Shown here in pieces: positions 51,681 through 60,094 of a stretch of DNA of 64,000 bases; position 1 is the first letter of the stretch, and the number at the start of each line of letters is the position of its first letter. Origin of the DNA: Saprospiraceae bacterium. GTDB taxonomy: Bacteria; Bacteroidota; Bacteroidia; Chitinophagales; Saprospiraceae. The stretch is taken from NCBI GenBank assembly GCA_016709995.1, contig JADJLQ010000001.1, positions 1,398,001-1,462,000 of the forward strand, read 5' to 3'. The translations under genes and the position numbers were made by a program. The notes below the pieces were generated by a model. That model ran no database searches and was not told the origin of the DNA. It saw nothing but the letters and a program-made list of their open reading frames with translations.

Positions 51681-53912
51681 ATGATAGCGACTAAGGAAAC
51701 TACGCAAGAGATAGCCTCTTCTCTGGGCCTCACCCATGAAGAATTTGAAAAAATAAAAATCCTACTTGGACGGACTCCAAATTTCACCGAACTAAGCATC
51801 TATTCTGTCATGTGGTCAGAGCACTGTAGCTACAAAAACTCCATCAAATACTTAAAGACCTTGCCTCGGGAGGGAAAAGCGCTTCTGGTAGGCGCAGGAG
51901 AAGAAAATGCTGGCCTGGTCGACATAGGAGATGGACTTGCTTGTGCATTTAAAATCGAATCCCATAATCATCCATCTGCCATCGAGCCTTACCAGGGAGC
52001 TGCCACCGGAGTTGGTGGCATTCATAGAGATATTTTTACAATGGGCGCCAGGCCTATTGCTGCACTCAATTCTTTGCGATTTGGCATTCCTGAGACAGCC
52101 CATATGAAAAACCTCGTGAGAGGCGTCGTAAGGGGTATAGGCAATTATGGCAATTGTTTTGGTGTCCCTACTGTTGGGGGCGAAACCTATTTTATGGATT
52201 GTTACCAGCAAAATATCCTGGTCAATGCCATGTCTGTTGGTACTGTAAAAATTGGTGAGACGGTTTCCGCGACAGCCTATGGTGCTGGCAATCCTGTTTT
52301 CATCGTAGGTTCAGCTACAGGCAAAGATGGTATCCATGGTGCTACTTTCGCGTCTGCTGACCTTACTGAAGACAGTGCTGAGGACTTACCTTCTGTACAA
52401 GTAGGTGATCCCTTCCAGGAGAAACTTTTATTAGAAGCGTCTCTCGAAGTGATTCAATCAGGTACCATTATAGGCATGCAGGATATGGGCGCAGCCGGGA
52501 TCACCTGCTCAACCTCCGAAATGAGTGCCAAAGGCAAGTCAGGCATGATCATTCATCTGGACAAAGTGCCTTTGAGGCAGGTCGATATGGCTCCCCACGA
52601 AATCCTACTTTCTGAAAGTCAGGAGCGCATGCTGGTGGTCTGCAAAAAAGGCGAAGAAGCCGCCATTTTAAAAATATTTGACAAATGGGACCTGGAATGT
52701 GCGCAAATCGGTGAAGTCATAGACAGCCCGAATCTTGAGTATTATTTTCACGGTGAATTAGTCGCCAAAGTCAATGCCGATAGCCTGGTATTAGGGGGTG
52801 GTGCCCCGGTATATGACAGATCCTTTAGGCGCCCAACCTATCTCGATAAAATTGCAGCTTTCGATCCTAATTCAATAAAAGTACCTGGTGATCTTGGGCA
52901 AGTAGCCGCTGATTTAATTGGCTCTCTGAATATAGCCTCAAAAAAATGGATCTCCCAGCAATATGATTCTACTGTGCGGACAGGGTCTATCAATACCACC
53001 CAACCTTCGGATGCCTCGCTGGTATGGGTCAAAGACACTGACAAGGCCCTGGCCATGACCGTAGATTGCAATAGTGCATACGTATATGCCGACCCGAATA
53101 TAGGCGCACAAATAGCGGTGGCAGAGGCTGCACGCAATATTGTTTGTTCTGGTGGTACCCCATTGGCCATCACCAATTGTCTCAATTTTGGCAATCCTTA
53201 TGACCTGGAAGTTTATTACCAATTTGTAGAAGTGATTAAAGGCATGGGCATCGCATGCAGAGCGTTTAATACCCCGGTGACCGGAGGTAATGTCAGCTTT
53301 TATAACCAATCCGTCATTGGAGACAAAACTGTACCTGTCTACCCTACTCCGACTATAGGCATGCTGGGGTTATTAGACCTGGACTACAAGACCTTTTTGT
53401 CTTTCGACCGACCAGGATTAAATCTGTATCTATTAGGTCCAATCACGGACGATCTGGGTTCCAGTGAGTATTTGAGGACAGTGCATCAAGTCCGACATTC
53501 TCCGGCTCCATATTTTGATCTCGAAATTGAACAAAAAGTGCAAAACCTCGTCCGGGCCTGTATTAAAGAAAAATGCCTGGCAGCTGCACACGATGTTAGT
53601 GACGGAGGCCTATTGGTGACTTTGTTTGAATCATGCTCATTAAATAAGATAGGTGTCCATATCCTTTCAAAGCCCGGTATCCGAAAAGATAGTTTTCTTT
53701 TTGGAGAAGGACAGTCCCGTATAGTAGTGGCAGTAGATCCACAACAGGAAGATGCATTCAAGGCTTTAGTGGAACATTCTTCCGTTGAGTGTTGGCATCT
53801 GGGACATACCACCACAGAAGATTCCTTTATACTAGATGGTGAGGTATTAGGTAGGGTCAGTGATTGGTCAGAAGAGTATAATCTAAAGTTGAAGAAGATC
53901 ATGGATCTTTGA
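51681..53912 (+). CDS. purL: Phosphoribosylformylglycinamidine synthase subunit PurL
   Basis: This is a protein of about 743 residues, the small (Bacillus-type) PurL that lacks the fused glutaminase. It uses ATP and ammonia to turn FGAR into FGAM in purine synthesis and needs PurQ and PurS, which are not in the window. Seen motifs: SIYSVMWSEHCSYKNS near the start, ESHNHPSAIEPYQGAATGVGGIHRDIFTMGARPIA (substrate loop), QDMGAAGITCSTSEMSAKG, and in the second half AVAEAARNIVCSGGTPLAITNCLNFGNP and ALVAAHDVSDGGL-like AAAHDVSDGGLLVTL. ATG 51681 is preferred to the GTG one codon earlier. Confidence 0.95.
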   Translation: MIATKETTQEIASSLGLTHEEFEKIKILLGRTPNFTELSIYSVMWSEHCSYKNSIKYLKTLPREGKALLVGAGEENAGLVDIGDGLACAFKIESHNHPSAIEPYQGAATGVGGIHRDIFTMGARPIAALNSLRFGIPETAHMKNLVRGVVRGIGNYGNCFGVPTVGGETYFMDCYQQNILVNAMSVGTVKIGETVSATAYGAGNPVFIVGSATGKDGIHGATFASADLTEDSAEDLPSVQVGDPFQEKLLLEASLEVIQSGTIIGMQDMGAAGITCSTSEMSAKGKSGMIIHLDKVPLRQVDMAPHEILLSESQERMLVVCKKGEEAAILKIFDKWDLECAQIGEVIDSPNLEYYFHGELVAKVNADSLVLGGGAPVYDRSFRRPTYLDKIAAFDPNSIKVPGDLGQVAADLIGSLNIASKKWISQQYDSTVRTGSINTTQPSDASLVWVKDTDKALAMTVDCNSAYVYADPNIGAQIAVAEAARNIVCSGGTPLAITNCLNFGNPYDLEVYYQFVEVIKGMGIACRAFNTPVTGGNVSFYNQSVIGDKTVPVYPTPTIGMLGLLDLDYKTFLSFDRPGLNLYLLGPITDDLGSSEYLRTVHQVRHSPAPYFDLEIEQKVQNLVRACIKEKCLAAAHDVSDGGLLVTLFESCSLNKIGVHILSKPGIRKDSFLFGEGQSRIVVAVDPQQEDAFKALVEHSSVECWHLGHTTTEDSFILDGEVLGRVSDWSEEYNLKLKKIMDL

Positions 53913-53984
53913 TAATCCAAATAGCCCCGGTTTTAGATAGGCAGTATTTTATTTATGCCGAGATTGCTTGAATTGAAATACCCC

Positions 53985-54015
53985 TTGAATCTTTCAGGTA
54001 AAAACCTTAATTTTG
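53985..54015 (+). promoter_or_regulatory. Bacteroidota-type promoter of the TlpA/DUF4369 gene
   Basis: TTG at 53985-53987 and TAATTTTG (54008-54015) match the -33 TTG / -7 TAnnTTTG consensus with a spacing of 20 bases, 19 bases before the ATG at 54035. Confidence 0.55.
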
Positions 54016-54034
54016 CATTAAATTTTTATATAAT

Positions 54035-55102
54035 ATGTTAAAGCGCTTTTTTCAGTTTTCACTCGTGATGTTCAGTGTTTTCCTGATACTTGATTGTGCA
54101 GGTACTTCATCTAAAGGGATTACAATTAAGGGAAAAATCAGTGATGCTTCTGATTTGCGGGTCTTTTTAGACAAGCTGCCTATGGTATCCAGAAAAATTG
54201 AAGTCATCTCACAATCTGAAGTCAATGGTAGCGGCAAGTTTAATATTACCACTGATGCTCCACTAGATCCAGGTATCTATAGAATCAGAATAGGGAGCAG
54301 AAATGTAAATCTGATATTGGATGGGACAGAAAAGAATATTGAAATCAACGGATCCTTAGCAGATATGGATCAGGGGAAAACCATTATTAAGGGTTCTGCC
54401 GAATCGATTAAAGTAAATGAATTGACTGGCAAGTTATTCAATAAAGAAATCGGCCTGGCAGATTTAAAAAAAGAAATTGCCAATGCATCCAACCCGTTGA
54501 CTTCACTGTTTTTTGCGCTTGGCAATGTGACCCAATCAAGAGAAGATATAGACATGCTCAAAGGCATCGTCAACAAACTGCGTGAAAAATATCCAAAAAG
54601 CCCTTATACCACTGAACTGGATGGCCTGACCACTTCAATGGAACGAGATATGATGGCCAACGAAAGTAAGATGCTTGTCAAAGAAGGATCAGAAGCTCCA
54701 AATATCAGTCTTCCCAATCCTGATGGTAAAATCATAGAGCTCAATTCGCTCAGAGGCAAGGTAGTGCTACTGGATTTTTGGGCTAGCTGGTGCGGTCCAT
54801 GTCGAAGAGAAAATCCCAACGTAGTCAGCGTCTATAATAAGTATAAAGACAAAGGATTTACAGTCTATAGTGTTTCATTGGACAGACCCGGTGCTATGGA
54901 AAACTGGAAGTCTGCCATCGCAGCGGATCATCTTAGCTGGCCTAATCATGTGAGCGATCTTCAACATTGGAACAGTGCTGCCGGAAGACTGTACGGCGTA
55001 GATGCTATCCCAAGAGCCTATTTGCTTAATAAGGATGGCGTGATTGTAGGTACTAATTTAAGGGGAGATGCCTTAGAGCCTGCAGTCAAAAAATGGTTGT
55101 AA
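54035..55102 (+). CDS. TlpA-family thiol-disulfide oxidoreductase with DUF4369-like N-terminus
   Basis: This is a 355-residue lipoprotein (leader LVMFSVFLILDC). Residues 25-125 (ITIKGKISDASDLRVFLDKLP ... GIYRIRIGSRNVNLILDGTEKNIEINGSLADM) match the DUF4369 domain that precedes TlpA domains in Bacteroidota. The thioredoxin-fold domain from about residue 225 has the redox motif LDFWASWCGPCRRENP and the cis-Pro AIPRAYLLNKDG. It probably keeps cysteines of exported proteins (for example cytochromes) reduced in the periplasm. A TAATTTTG promoter precedes it and a strong terminator follows. Confidence 0.9.
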   Translation: MLKRFFQFSLVMFSVFLILDCAGTSSKGITIKGKISDASDLRVFLDKLPMVSRKIEVISQSEVNGSGKFNITTDAPLDPGIYRIRIGSRNVNLILDGTEKNIEINGSLADMDQGKTIIKGSAESIKVNELTGKLFNKEIGLADLKKEIANASNPLTSLFFALGNVTQSREDIDMLKGIVNKLREKYPKSPYTTELDGLTTSMERDMMANESKMLVKEGSEAPNISLPNPDGKIIELNSLRGKVVLLDFWASWCGPCRRENPNVVSVYNKYKDKGFTVYSVSLDRPGAMENWKSAIAADHLSWPNHVSDLQHWNSAAGRLYGVDAIPRAYLLNKDGVIVGTNLRGDALEPAVKKWL

Positions 55103-55126
55103 TTTTTTTCTTTTAAAAATATACTC

Positions 55127-55158
55127 AAAGCCTTTGCCACGCAGCAAAGGCTTTTTTT
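55127..55158 (+). terminator. Rho-independent terminator after the TlpA-family gene
   Basis: The stem AAAGCCTTTGC / GCAAAGGCTTT with a 6-base loop is followed by seven Ts. Confidence 0.85.
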
Positions 55159-55227
55159 ATTTCAATTATTTGGGCTGATAGCTTTTGACCTAATTTTCCC
55201 TGTCTGCTTATGAAGGTGTACGTGCTC

Positions 55228-55462
55228 AGGGAGGAGTTATACTCCGACGCATTAGTACAATGCCCAGTCGTTTAGGATGAGTTTCAATCCGACCCAGATT
55301 TACTACTGCAGCTTTAATTTATTCCATCTCATTCGGGAGGAGTTGCACTCCAACCTGGATTTAACGATCAGGAAGAGTTTTACGCCGAAAGCGTAATGCC
55401 CAGTCACTCCGGAGGAGTTGCACTCCGACTTAGATTTATCGCTTTGGTGGAGTTGGTTCTAC
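55228..55462. repeat. Degenerate intergenic repeat of about six units
   Basis: Units near 55229, 55273, 55336, 55370, 55410 and 55446 share the core GGAGGAGTTGCACTCCGAC or a variant. Some are followed by AGATTTA or GGATTTA, and ATGCCCAGTC occurs after two of them (55260 and 55397). The core can form a small hairpin (GGAGT / ACTCC). No reading frame is present. Confidence 0.6.
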
Positions 55463-55473
55463 CTGATCCTTAA

Positions 55474-55532
55474 TCACAGAAAAACAGCTCTGTGATAAAT
55501 TGTGATAAATACGTGATACCTATGTGATACCG
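55474..55532 (+). promoter_or_regulatory. TGTGATA direct repeats and inverted repeat upstream of the propeller gene
   Basis: ATCACAGA and TCTGTGAT form an 8-bp perfect inverted repeat with an 8-base spacer. Then GTGATAAAT, CGTGATACC and TGTGATACC follow as direct repeats. Their place just before the gene at 55586 suggests a regulator-binding region. Confidence 0.4.
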
Positions 55533-55585
55533 GGTGCAGATCATTGCAGCAAATATTTTTATTCACTTCAAAAACTTTCAACAAC

Positions 55586-56824
55586 ATGAAAATCTTAAAA
55601 TTAATGATCTACCTCTCCGTAGTTGCTTTGTTTTCTACCGCTTGCAACAAAGATGAGATCACCACATCTTCGAAAGCTGAAGAGTCTGCTGCACTTGCCA
55701 ACCCAATTGAACAAAACTATCTTTCCTTATTGCACCAACTCGAACAAGAGGATGTGACCTCCAAGGCATCCAATCCATTAGAATCTCGATCATCGTATTC
55801 TGCTGGATCGACGGTCTATATTATGTCTAACGAAATCAACGAAAACCAGGTGATTGCTTTTAGCCGGGGATCTGATGGAAAGCTTAACGAATTAGCCAGA
55901 TATGCCACCGGTGGGACCGGAAACGGCGCAGGACTGGGAAGTCAGGGCGCGGTGGCTATAGATGATTGGGGCAGAATTCTTTTGACTGTTAATCCCGGCA
56001 GCAATGATATCTCTGCATTTTTTGTGAGAAATGATGGAAGCCTGCGATATGTCGATAGAATTGCTTCAGGTGGCTCTACCCCTATTAGTATCTCTTCATC
56101 CAGAGGAAGGGTGTTTGTAGTTAATGCTGGAGGAACTGGCAATATAGCTGGTTTTACTTTTAACGGCACCGGACATTTGAGCCCTTTGCCAAACTCAATC
56201 AAATCTTTAAGTACAGATGCTTCAGGGCCTGCTCAAATATCCTTTAGCCCTAATGGGACAGTCCTGGTCATTACCGAAAAAGCAACCAACAGCATATCTT
56301 CGTTTTCAGTTGACAATCATGGCAACACTGGAAATATCCATACTATTCCTTCAGCCGGTGCTACCCCATTTGGGTTTTATTTCACCTCTCCTAAAACATT
56401 TTTGGTAAGTGAAGCCGCTGGTGGCGCAGCAGGAGCCAGCACGATTTCATCCTATCGAATCAATCCAATTGGAACTGTTACGTTGATAGAAGGTCCATTC
56501 GCTACCAATGGATCAGCTGCATGCTGGGTGGTAGCAGATAATAATGGTAAAACGGTATATGCCACTAATACCGGTAGCAATGATATCACTTCGCTCTCAG
56601 TCTCAGGTTATGGGCATCTGAGTTTGGCTAATGGTGGTGCCAGCACCCCTACCAATGCAGGCCCTATCGATGCAGCAATGGATAAAAATTCAAGAAATCT
56701 ATATGTTTTGGCCAGAGGAAACAGTGCTATAATATCCTATTCTGTAAAATCAAATGGTCGCCTCACACAGATCGATGAAGATGGCGGACTGCCTGCCAGA
56801 GCTTCCGGCCTGGTGGTGAGATAA
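55586..56824 (+). CDS. Lactonase-like seven-bladed beta-propeller lipoprotein
   Basis: This is a protein of about 412 residues with a lipoprotein leader (IYLSVVALFSTAC). From residue 75 onward regular blades appear: GSTVYIMSNEINENQVIAFSRGSDGKL, ILLTVNPGSNDISAFFVRNDGSL, VFVVNAGGTGNIAGFTFNGTGHL, VLVITEKATNSISSFSVDNHG, VYATNTGSNDITSLSVSGYG, NLYVLARGNSAIISYSVKSNGRL. This is the pattern of the YncE/6-phosphogluconolactonase-type 7-bladed propellers. Catalytic function is not established for exported members. ATG 55586 gives the signal peptide. It is single and followed by a terminator. Confidence 0.85.
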   Translation: MKILKLMIYLSVVALFSTACNKDEITTSSKAEESAALANPIEQNYLSLLHQLEQEDVTSKASNPLESRSSYSAGSTVYIMSNEINENQVIAFSRGSDGKLNELARYATGGTGNGAGLGSQGAVAIDDWGRILLTVNPGSNDISAFFVRNDGSLRYVDRIASGGSTPISISSSRGRVFVVNAGGTGNIAGFTFNGTGHLSPLPNSIKSLSTDASGPAQISFSPNGTVLVITEKATNSISSFSVDNHGNTGNIHTIPSAGATPFGFYFTSPKTFLVSEAAGGAAGASTISSYRINPIGTVTLIEGPFATNGSAACWVVADNNGKTVYATNTGSNDITSLSVSGYGHLSLANGGASTPTNAGPIDAAMDKNSRNLYVLARGNSAIISYSVKSNGRLTQIDEDGGLPARASGLVVR

Positions 56825-56846
56825 ATTTGAATTATTATTGACCTTC

Positions 56847-56881
56847 AAACCCTGCTTTTTTAAATGGAAGGCAGGGTTTTT
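56847..56881 (+). terminator. Bidirectional terminator after the propeller gene
   Basis: The stem AAACCCTGC / GCAGGGTTT with a loop of 15 bases is followed by Ts. An A-rich upstream arm makes it usable for the convergent gene ending at 56894. Confidence 0.75.
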
Positions 56882-56893
56882 AATTGTGTGCTA

Positions 56894-57370
56894 TTACTCT
56901 GCAATTATGCTAGCCAGATCTGCCTCTGAGTAGGCGATGGATTTAAGGACTTTAAAATCAGACAATCTATAGACCAGGTAGACATCTCCTTTTTGAATTA
57001 TCTTGATTTCAAATCCTTTTTCAGTTTCATAATATTTCGCAGTTTGTTCTGCAATTTCTAAACTTGGGCAGGTCTTGCTCATATTTGATCTTTGAATCTC
57101 ATCAAAAATAGCTGCAAATTTTTCACCTAAGCCAAACTCCAGGATCGCTCCTGACAACACATATTGTATATCACCCAGGGCATCAGCTATTCCCACCATA
57201 TCATTATCTGCTATGGCTTCTTTCAATTCATTGAGTTCCTCCTGGAGCAAATTAATCCGTAGGATACAGCGATCTGCAGCTGGAATCGTAGGAGTCTCCA
57301 AAATAGGAGCATCAAATAAATCATGAAAATCAGCCACATGATTGAGGCCGGCTGGTTCTTTAAATCTCAT
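56894..57370 (-). CDS. MazG-like nucleotide pyrophosphohydrolase
   Basis: This is a protein of about 158 residues of the all-alpha NTP-PPase type. The metal-binding pattern is EELNELKEAIADNDMVGIADALGDIQYVL (EExxE then ExxD-like DALGD). Members hydrolyse non-canonical or excess nucleoside triphosphates to monophosphate and pyrophosphate. The start is set at MRFKEPAGLNHVADFHDLF (57370), giving an 11-bp overlap with the DinB gene stop, so the two are translationally coupled. The C-terminal 60 residues (YYETEKGFEIKIIQKGDVYLVYRLSDFKVL) are extra to the core domain. Confidence 0.8.
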   Translation of the reverse strand: MRFKEPAGLNHVADFHDLFDAPILETPTIPAADRCILRINLLQEELNELKEAIADNDMVGIADALGDIQYVLSGAILEFGLGEKFAAIFDEIQRSNMSKTCPSLEIAEQTAKYYETEKGFEIKIIQKGDVYLVYRLSDFKVLKSIAYSEADLASIIAE

Positions 57371-57836
57371 CGGTAACCAATTTTGACAATAAAGCAATCT
57401 GACCAATGTGGTAAATATCATGGTCCACTATACCAAATAACATATGATCATAAGTATAATCTCTCCCCGGCACTTTTTTGTCATAGCTGGCTGCACTCAA
57501 CTGACCTAAGGCCTGGATCAATTCACCTGTTATACTCATAAACTCCAGAATGATTGTCCCCCACTCTCCTTCTGAAAGGGATTCGATAATTTTCCAATCA
57601 GTCTCATCATTTGCCCGGATATCAAATTCTTTATCGCCAAAAGTTTTTTGATAAGCAAATCTTTTCCACACAGTCATATGTTGCAATATTTCAGCAATAC
57701 TGTGTTGGTTATTGATGCGAATGAGTGCTTGCGTCGCATTGATCTTCGATAGTATATCATTGATATTTTGACCATACCATGGGCTGTCATAGATTACTTC
57801 TTCGAGTCGATCAGCCAGTATTTCAGATTTATTCAT
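57360..57836 (-). CDS. DinB-family protein
   Basis: This is a 158-residue soluble four-helix DinB-like protein. Candidate metal ligands are His in AEILQHMTVWKRF and the C-terminal pair in VDHDIYHIGQI. The pattern NQHSIAEILQHM...DHDIYHIGQIALL is typical of the DUF664/DinB_2 group, thought to be metal-dependent thiol transferases or hydrolases. It is upstream of and overlapping with the MazG-like gene; the second DinB protein of the window (44655) is not closely similar. Confidence 0.85.
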   Translation of the reverse strand: MNKSEILADRLEEVIYDSPWYGQNINDILSKINATQALIRINNQHSIAEILQHMTVWKRFAYQKTFGDKEFDIRANDETDWKIIESLSEGEWGTIILEFMSITGELIQALGQLSAASYDKKVPGRDYTYDHMLFGIVDHDIYHIGQIALLSKLVTDEI

Positions 57837-57839
57837 TTA

Positions 57840-58054
57840 GTTAATTGTGGATGAGAACTTTAATTTGTTTTTGAACTTTGCTTTTGATCATTGAACTTGA
57901 ATTTTGCTTTTGAACTTGAACTTTAATTTTAATTTTAACCAGTATTCTTACATACTCCCAACTTCAAAAATCAACAATAAATGTAACTCAAAACTCAAAC
58001 TCAAAAGACATACTCAATCCTCACACCTCACACCTCACACCTCCTACCTCACCC
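57840..58054. repeat. Low-complexity region downstream of prfB
   Basis: It contains TTTTGAACTTGAA-type direct repeats (57850-57945) and, directly after the prfB stop codon, a pyrimidine-rich tract (plus strand) with three tandem CTCACAC units (58015-58054). On the prfB transcript this is a purine-rich 3' region. No gene. Confidence 0.5.
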
Positions 58055-59156
58055 TCACTCCTCATCAGAACCAATAACATCTTGATCCCACATGAGAAAA
58101 GCTTTGATAAATCCATTGAGATTGCCATTCAGCACCCCGTCCGTATTATAATCCGTATGGCCGGTACGATGATCTTTTACCCGACGGTCATCGAGTACAT
58201 AAGATCTGATCTGACTACCCCATTCGTTTTTCATTTTGCCGGCTTCGACTACTCCTTTTGCTTGAAGTTGGCGTTCAAGCTCGGCCTCGTAAAGCCTTGA
58301 TTTGAGCATCTGGATAGCTTTATCTCTATTCTGATGTTGCGAACGCTCTTGCTGGCATTCTACCACGATGCCTGACGGCAAGTGGCGTACTCTCACAGCA
58401 GATTCGGTTTTATTGACATGCTGACCACCTGCCCCGCTGGATCTAAAAGTATCCCAATCCAGGTCAGCCGGATTGACATTGATCTCAATCGTGTCATCAA
58501 TCATCGGATGCACAAATACCGAGGAAAAAGAAGTCATACGTTTTCCCTGTGAGTTAAATGGGCTGACACGCACAAGGCGGTGTACTCCATTCTCACCTTT
58601 GAGCATGCCGAAGGCAAAATCACCGGATATTTCCAATCCAGCACTCTTGATGCCTGCTACATCGCCATCTACTCTATACAACTCAGAAACTTTATAGTCA
58701 TTTTTTTCCGCCCACATCATATACATACGGTAAAGCATCTCAGACCAGTCGCAACTTTCGGTACCGCCCGCACCGGCATTGATTTCCAGAATACAACCTA
58801 ATGAGTCCTGGGGTTGATTGAGGGTAGACCTGAATTCAGCATCGTCCAGTACTGCAATACAATGCTGATATTTGTTGTCTACTTCAACTTCTGTAGCTTC
58901 GCCTTCTTTGGAATATTCAAAAAGCAGGTTGAGCTCATCCATTTCATCTTCGATGACTTTATAGTTGGCTACCCATTTTTTATTTAATTTGATTTCCTTT
59001 AGTATGGTCTGAGCCTTGACATGGTCATTCCAGAAATCAGGATTAAAAGTTTGAAGTTCTTTATCTTCTATATCGTGGAGTCGTGTCCCGATGTCAAAGA
59101 AACCTCCTTAGCGAAGCCTGTCGCTCATTTAGTGATTTTAATTGTTCTATCGTCAT
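58055..59156 (-). CDS. prfB: Peptide chain release factor 2 (programmed +1 frameshift)
   Basis: RF2 recognises UGA and UAA stop codons and releases the finished protein from the ribosome. The main frame contains the GGQ loop (SSGAGGQHVNKTESAVRVRHLP) and the SPF-type stop-recognition motif (VRVSPFNSQGKR). The gene starts at ATG 59156 (MTIEQLKSLNERQASLRRFL), reads 20 codons to an in-frame TGA at 59094-59096, and must shift +1 to continue DIGTRLHDIEDKELQTF ... VIEDEMDELN. The open frame from 58942 alone lacks the N-terminal domain. About 366 residues after the shift, the normal length. It is regulated by its own abundance through the frameshift. Confidence 0.95.
59094..59108 (-). promoter_or_regulatory. 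RF2 programmed frameshift site
   Basis: On the minus strand AGGAGG (internal Shine-Dalgarno) is followed by TTT CTT TGA C, the classic slippery CUU UGA C arrangement with a Shine-Dalgarno element three bases upstream of CTT. Low RF2 lets the ribosome shift +1 past the UGA. Confidence 0.95.
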
Positions 59157-59189
59157 TGATCAGAATTTTAATATTTTAAAAAAAAGATA

Positions 59190-60083
59190 TTACATTTTAC
59201 GGACCTTATATAGGTTGACATAAAAAATCAACTCAGAATCTGGAGGAATATTCGGAGATGACCCGGTAGCACCATATCCCATCGCAGATGGTATGAATAA
59301 AATAGCTTCAGTACCCTCCTTAAAGTTGGAAAGACCATCATCCCAACCTTTAATTACCTGACCTGTGTTGATACGGTATACGTAGGGTTGACCTCTTGGA
59401 AAGGACGAGTCAAATACCAATTCATTTCCAAGCGCTCCGGTATAATTGACCTCGATCATATCACCTGACTCAGGCATCAAACCGGTGCCTTCCTGAAGGA
59501 TTATATACTTTACTCCTTTATCAGTGGTTTTTAATTGAGCATCCAGTTTTTTAGCATTATAATCCCGGATAATTCCGGACAGTCTGGCTCTTTGCATAGA
59601 ATCCAAGCCTTGTAAAGAATCTGCCAATGCATGAATGATCGCATTGCGGGACTCCATATCTTTTTCAAATTCAGCATCAGATTTAAGGTCAATCAGGTTG
59701 ATCAGGTGTTTTATCTCTTTATAACTTTGAAATTCTATACTGGCGAATGGCAATGAATCAATAGGAACATGCAATACCACACTGTCGCCAATAGACATTT
59801 CATTGAGCATATCCACGATCGCTGCTATCTCACGAGGAGGCTTAGCCTCTAATCTTAATGTAGGAGTAAAAGGATATATATGTGTATCCTCCAGCACAGA
59901 ATCCCCTGCCATAGTTACAATATTAAAATAGGCATGATCGCCAGTCTTGGCTTTGCGGCCTTTGTTCGTTTTGAGTATATCGTACCCATAACCCATGACG
60001 GTCTTGAGTGAACCGGCATCTTTCTTGCATGCGTTGAGCAACATCAAAGGCAACAAGAGAATTAAAATTATTTTATTTGTCAT
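59190..60083 (-). CDS. FKBP-type peptidyl-prolyl isomerase lipoprotein
   Basis: This is a 297-residue lipoprotein (leader ILILLLPLMLLNAC). The middle (residues 40-190) is an FKBP-N/chaperone-like region with a second, degenerate FKBP-like half (GDHAYFNIVTMAGDSVLEDTH). The C-terminal FKBP domain is complete: GDMIEVNYTGALGNELVFDSSFPRGQPYVY, GQVIKGWDDGL and ELIFYVNLYKV. It catalyses cis-trans proline isomerisation during folding of exported proteins. It lies 11 bp downstream of the DHH gene on the same strand, so both are probably in one transcript. Confidence 0.9.
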   Translation of the reverse strand: MTNKIILILLLPLMLLNACKKDAGSLKTVMGYGYDILKTNKGRKAKTGDHAYFNIVTMAGDSVLEDTHIYPFTPTLRLEAKPPREIAAIVDMLNEMSIGDSVVLHVPIDSLPFASIEFQSYKEIKHLINLIDLKSDAEFEKDMESRNAIIHALADSLQGLDSMQRARLSGIIRDYNAKKLDAQLKTTDKGVKYIILQEGTGLMPESGDMIEVNYTGALGNELVFDSSFPRGQPYVYRINTGQVIKGWDDGLSNFKEGTEAILFIPSAMGYGATGSSPNIPPDSELIFYVNLYKVRKM

Positions 60084-60094
60084 TTTTGATAGAA

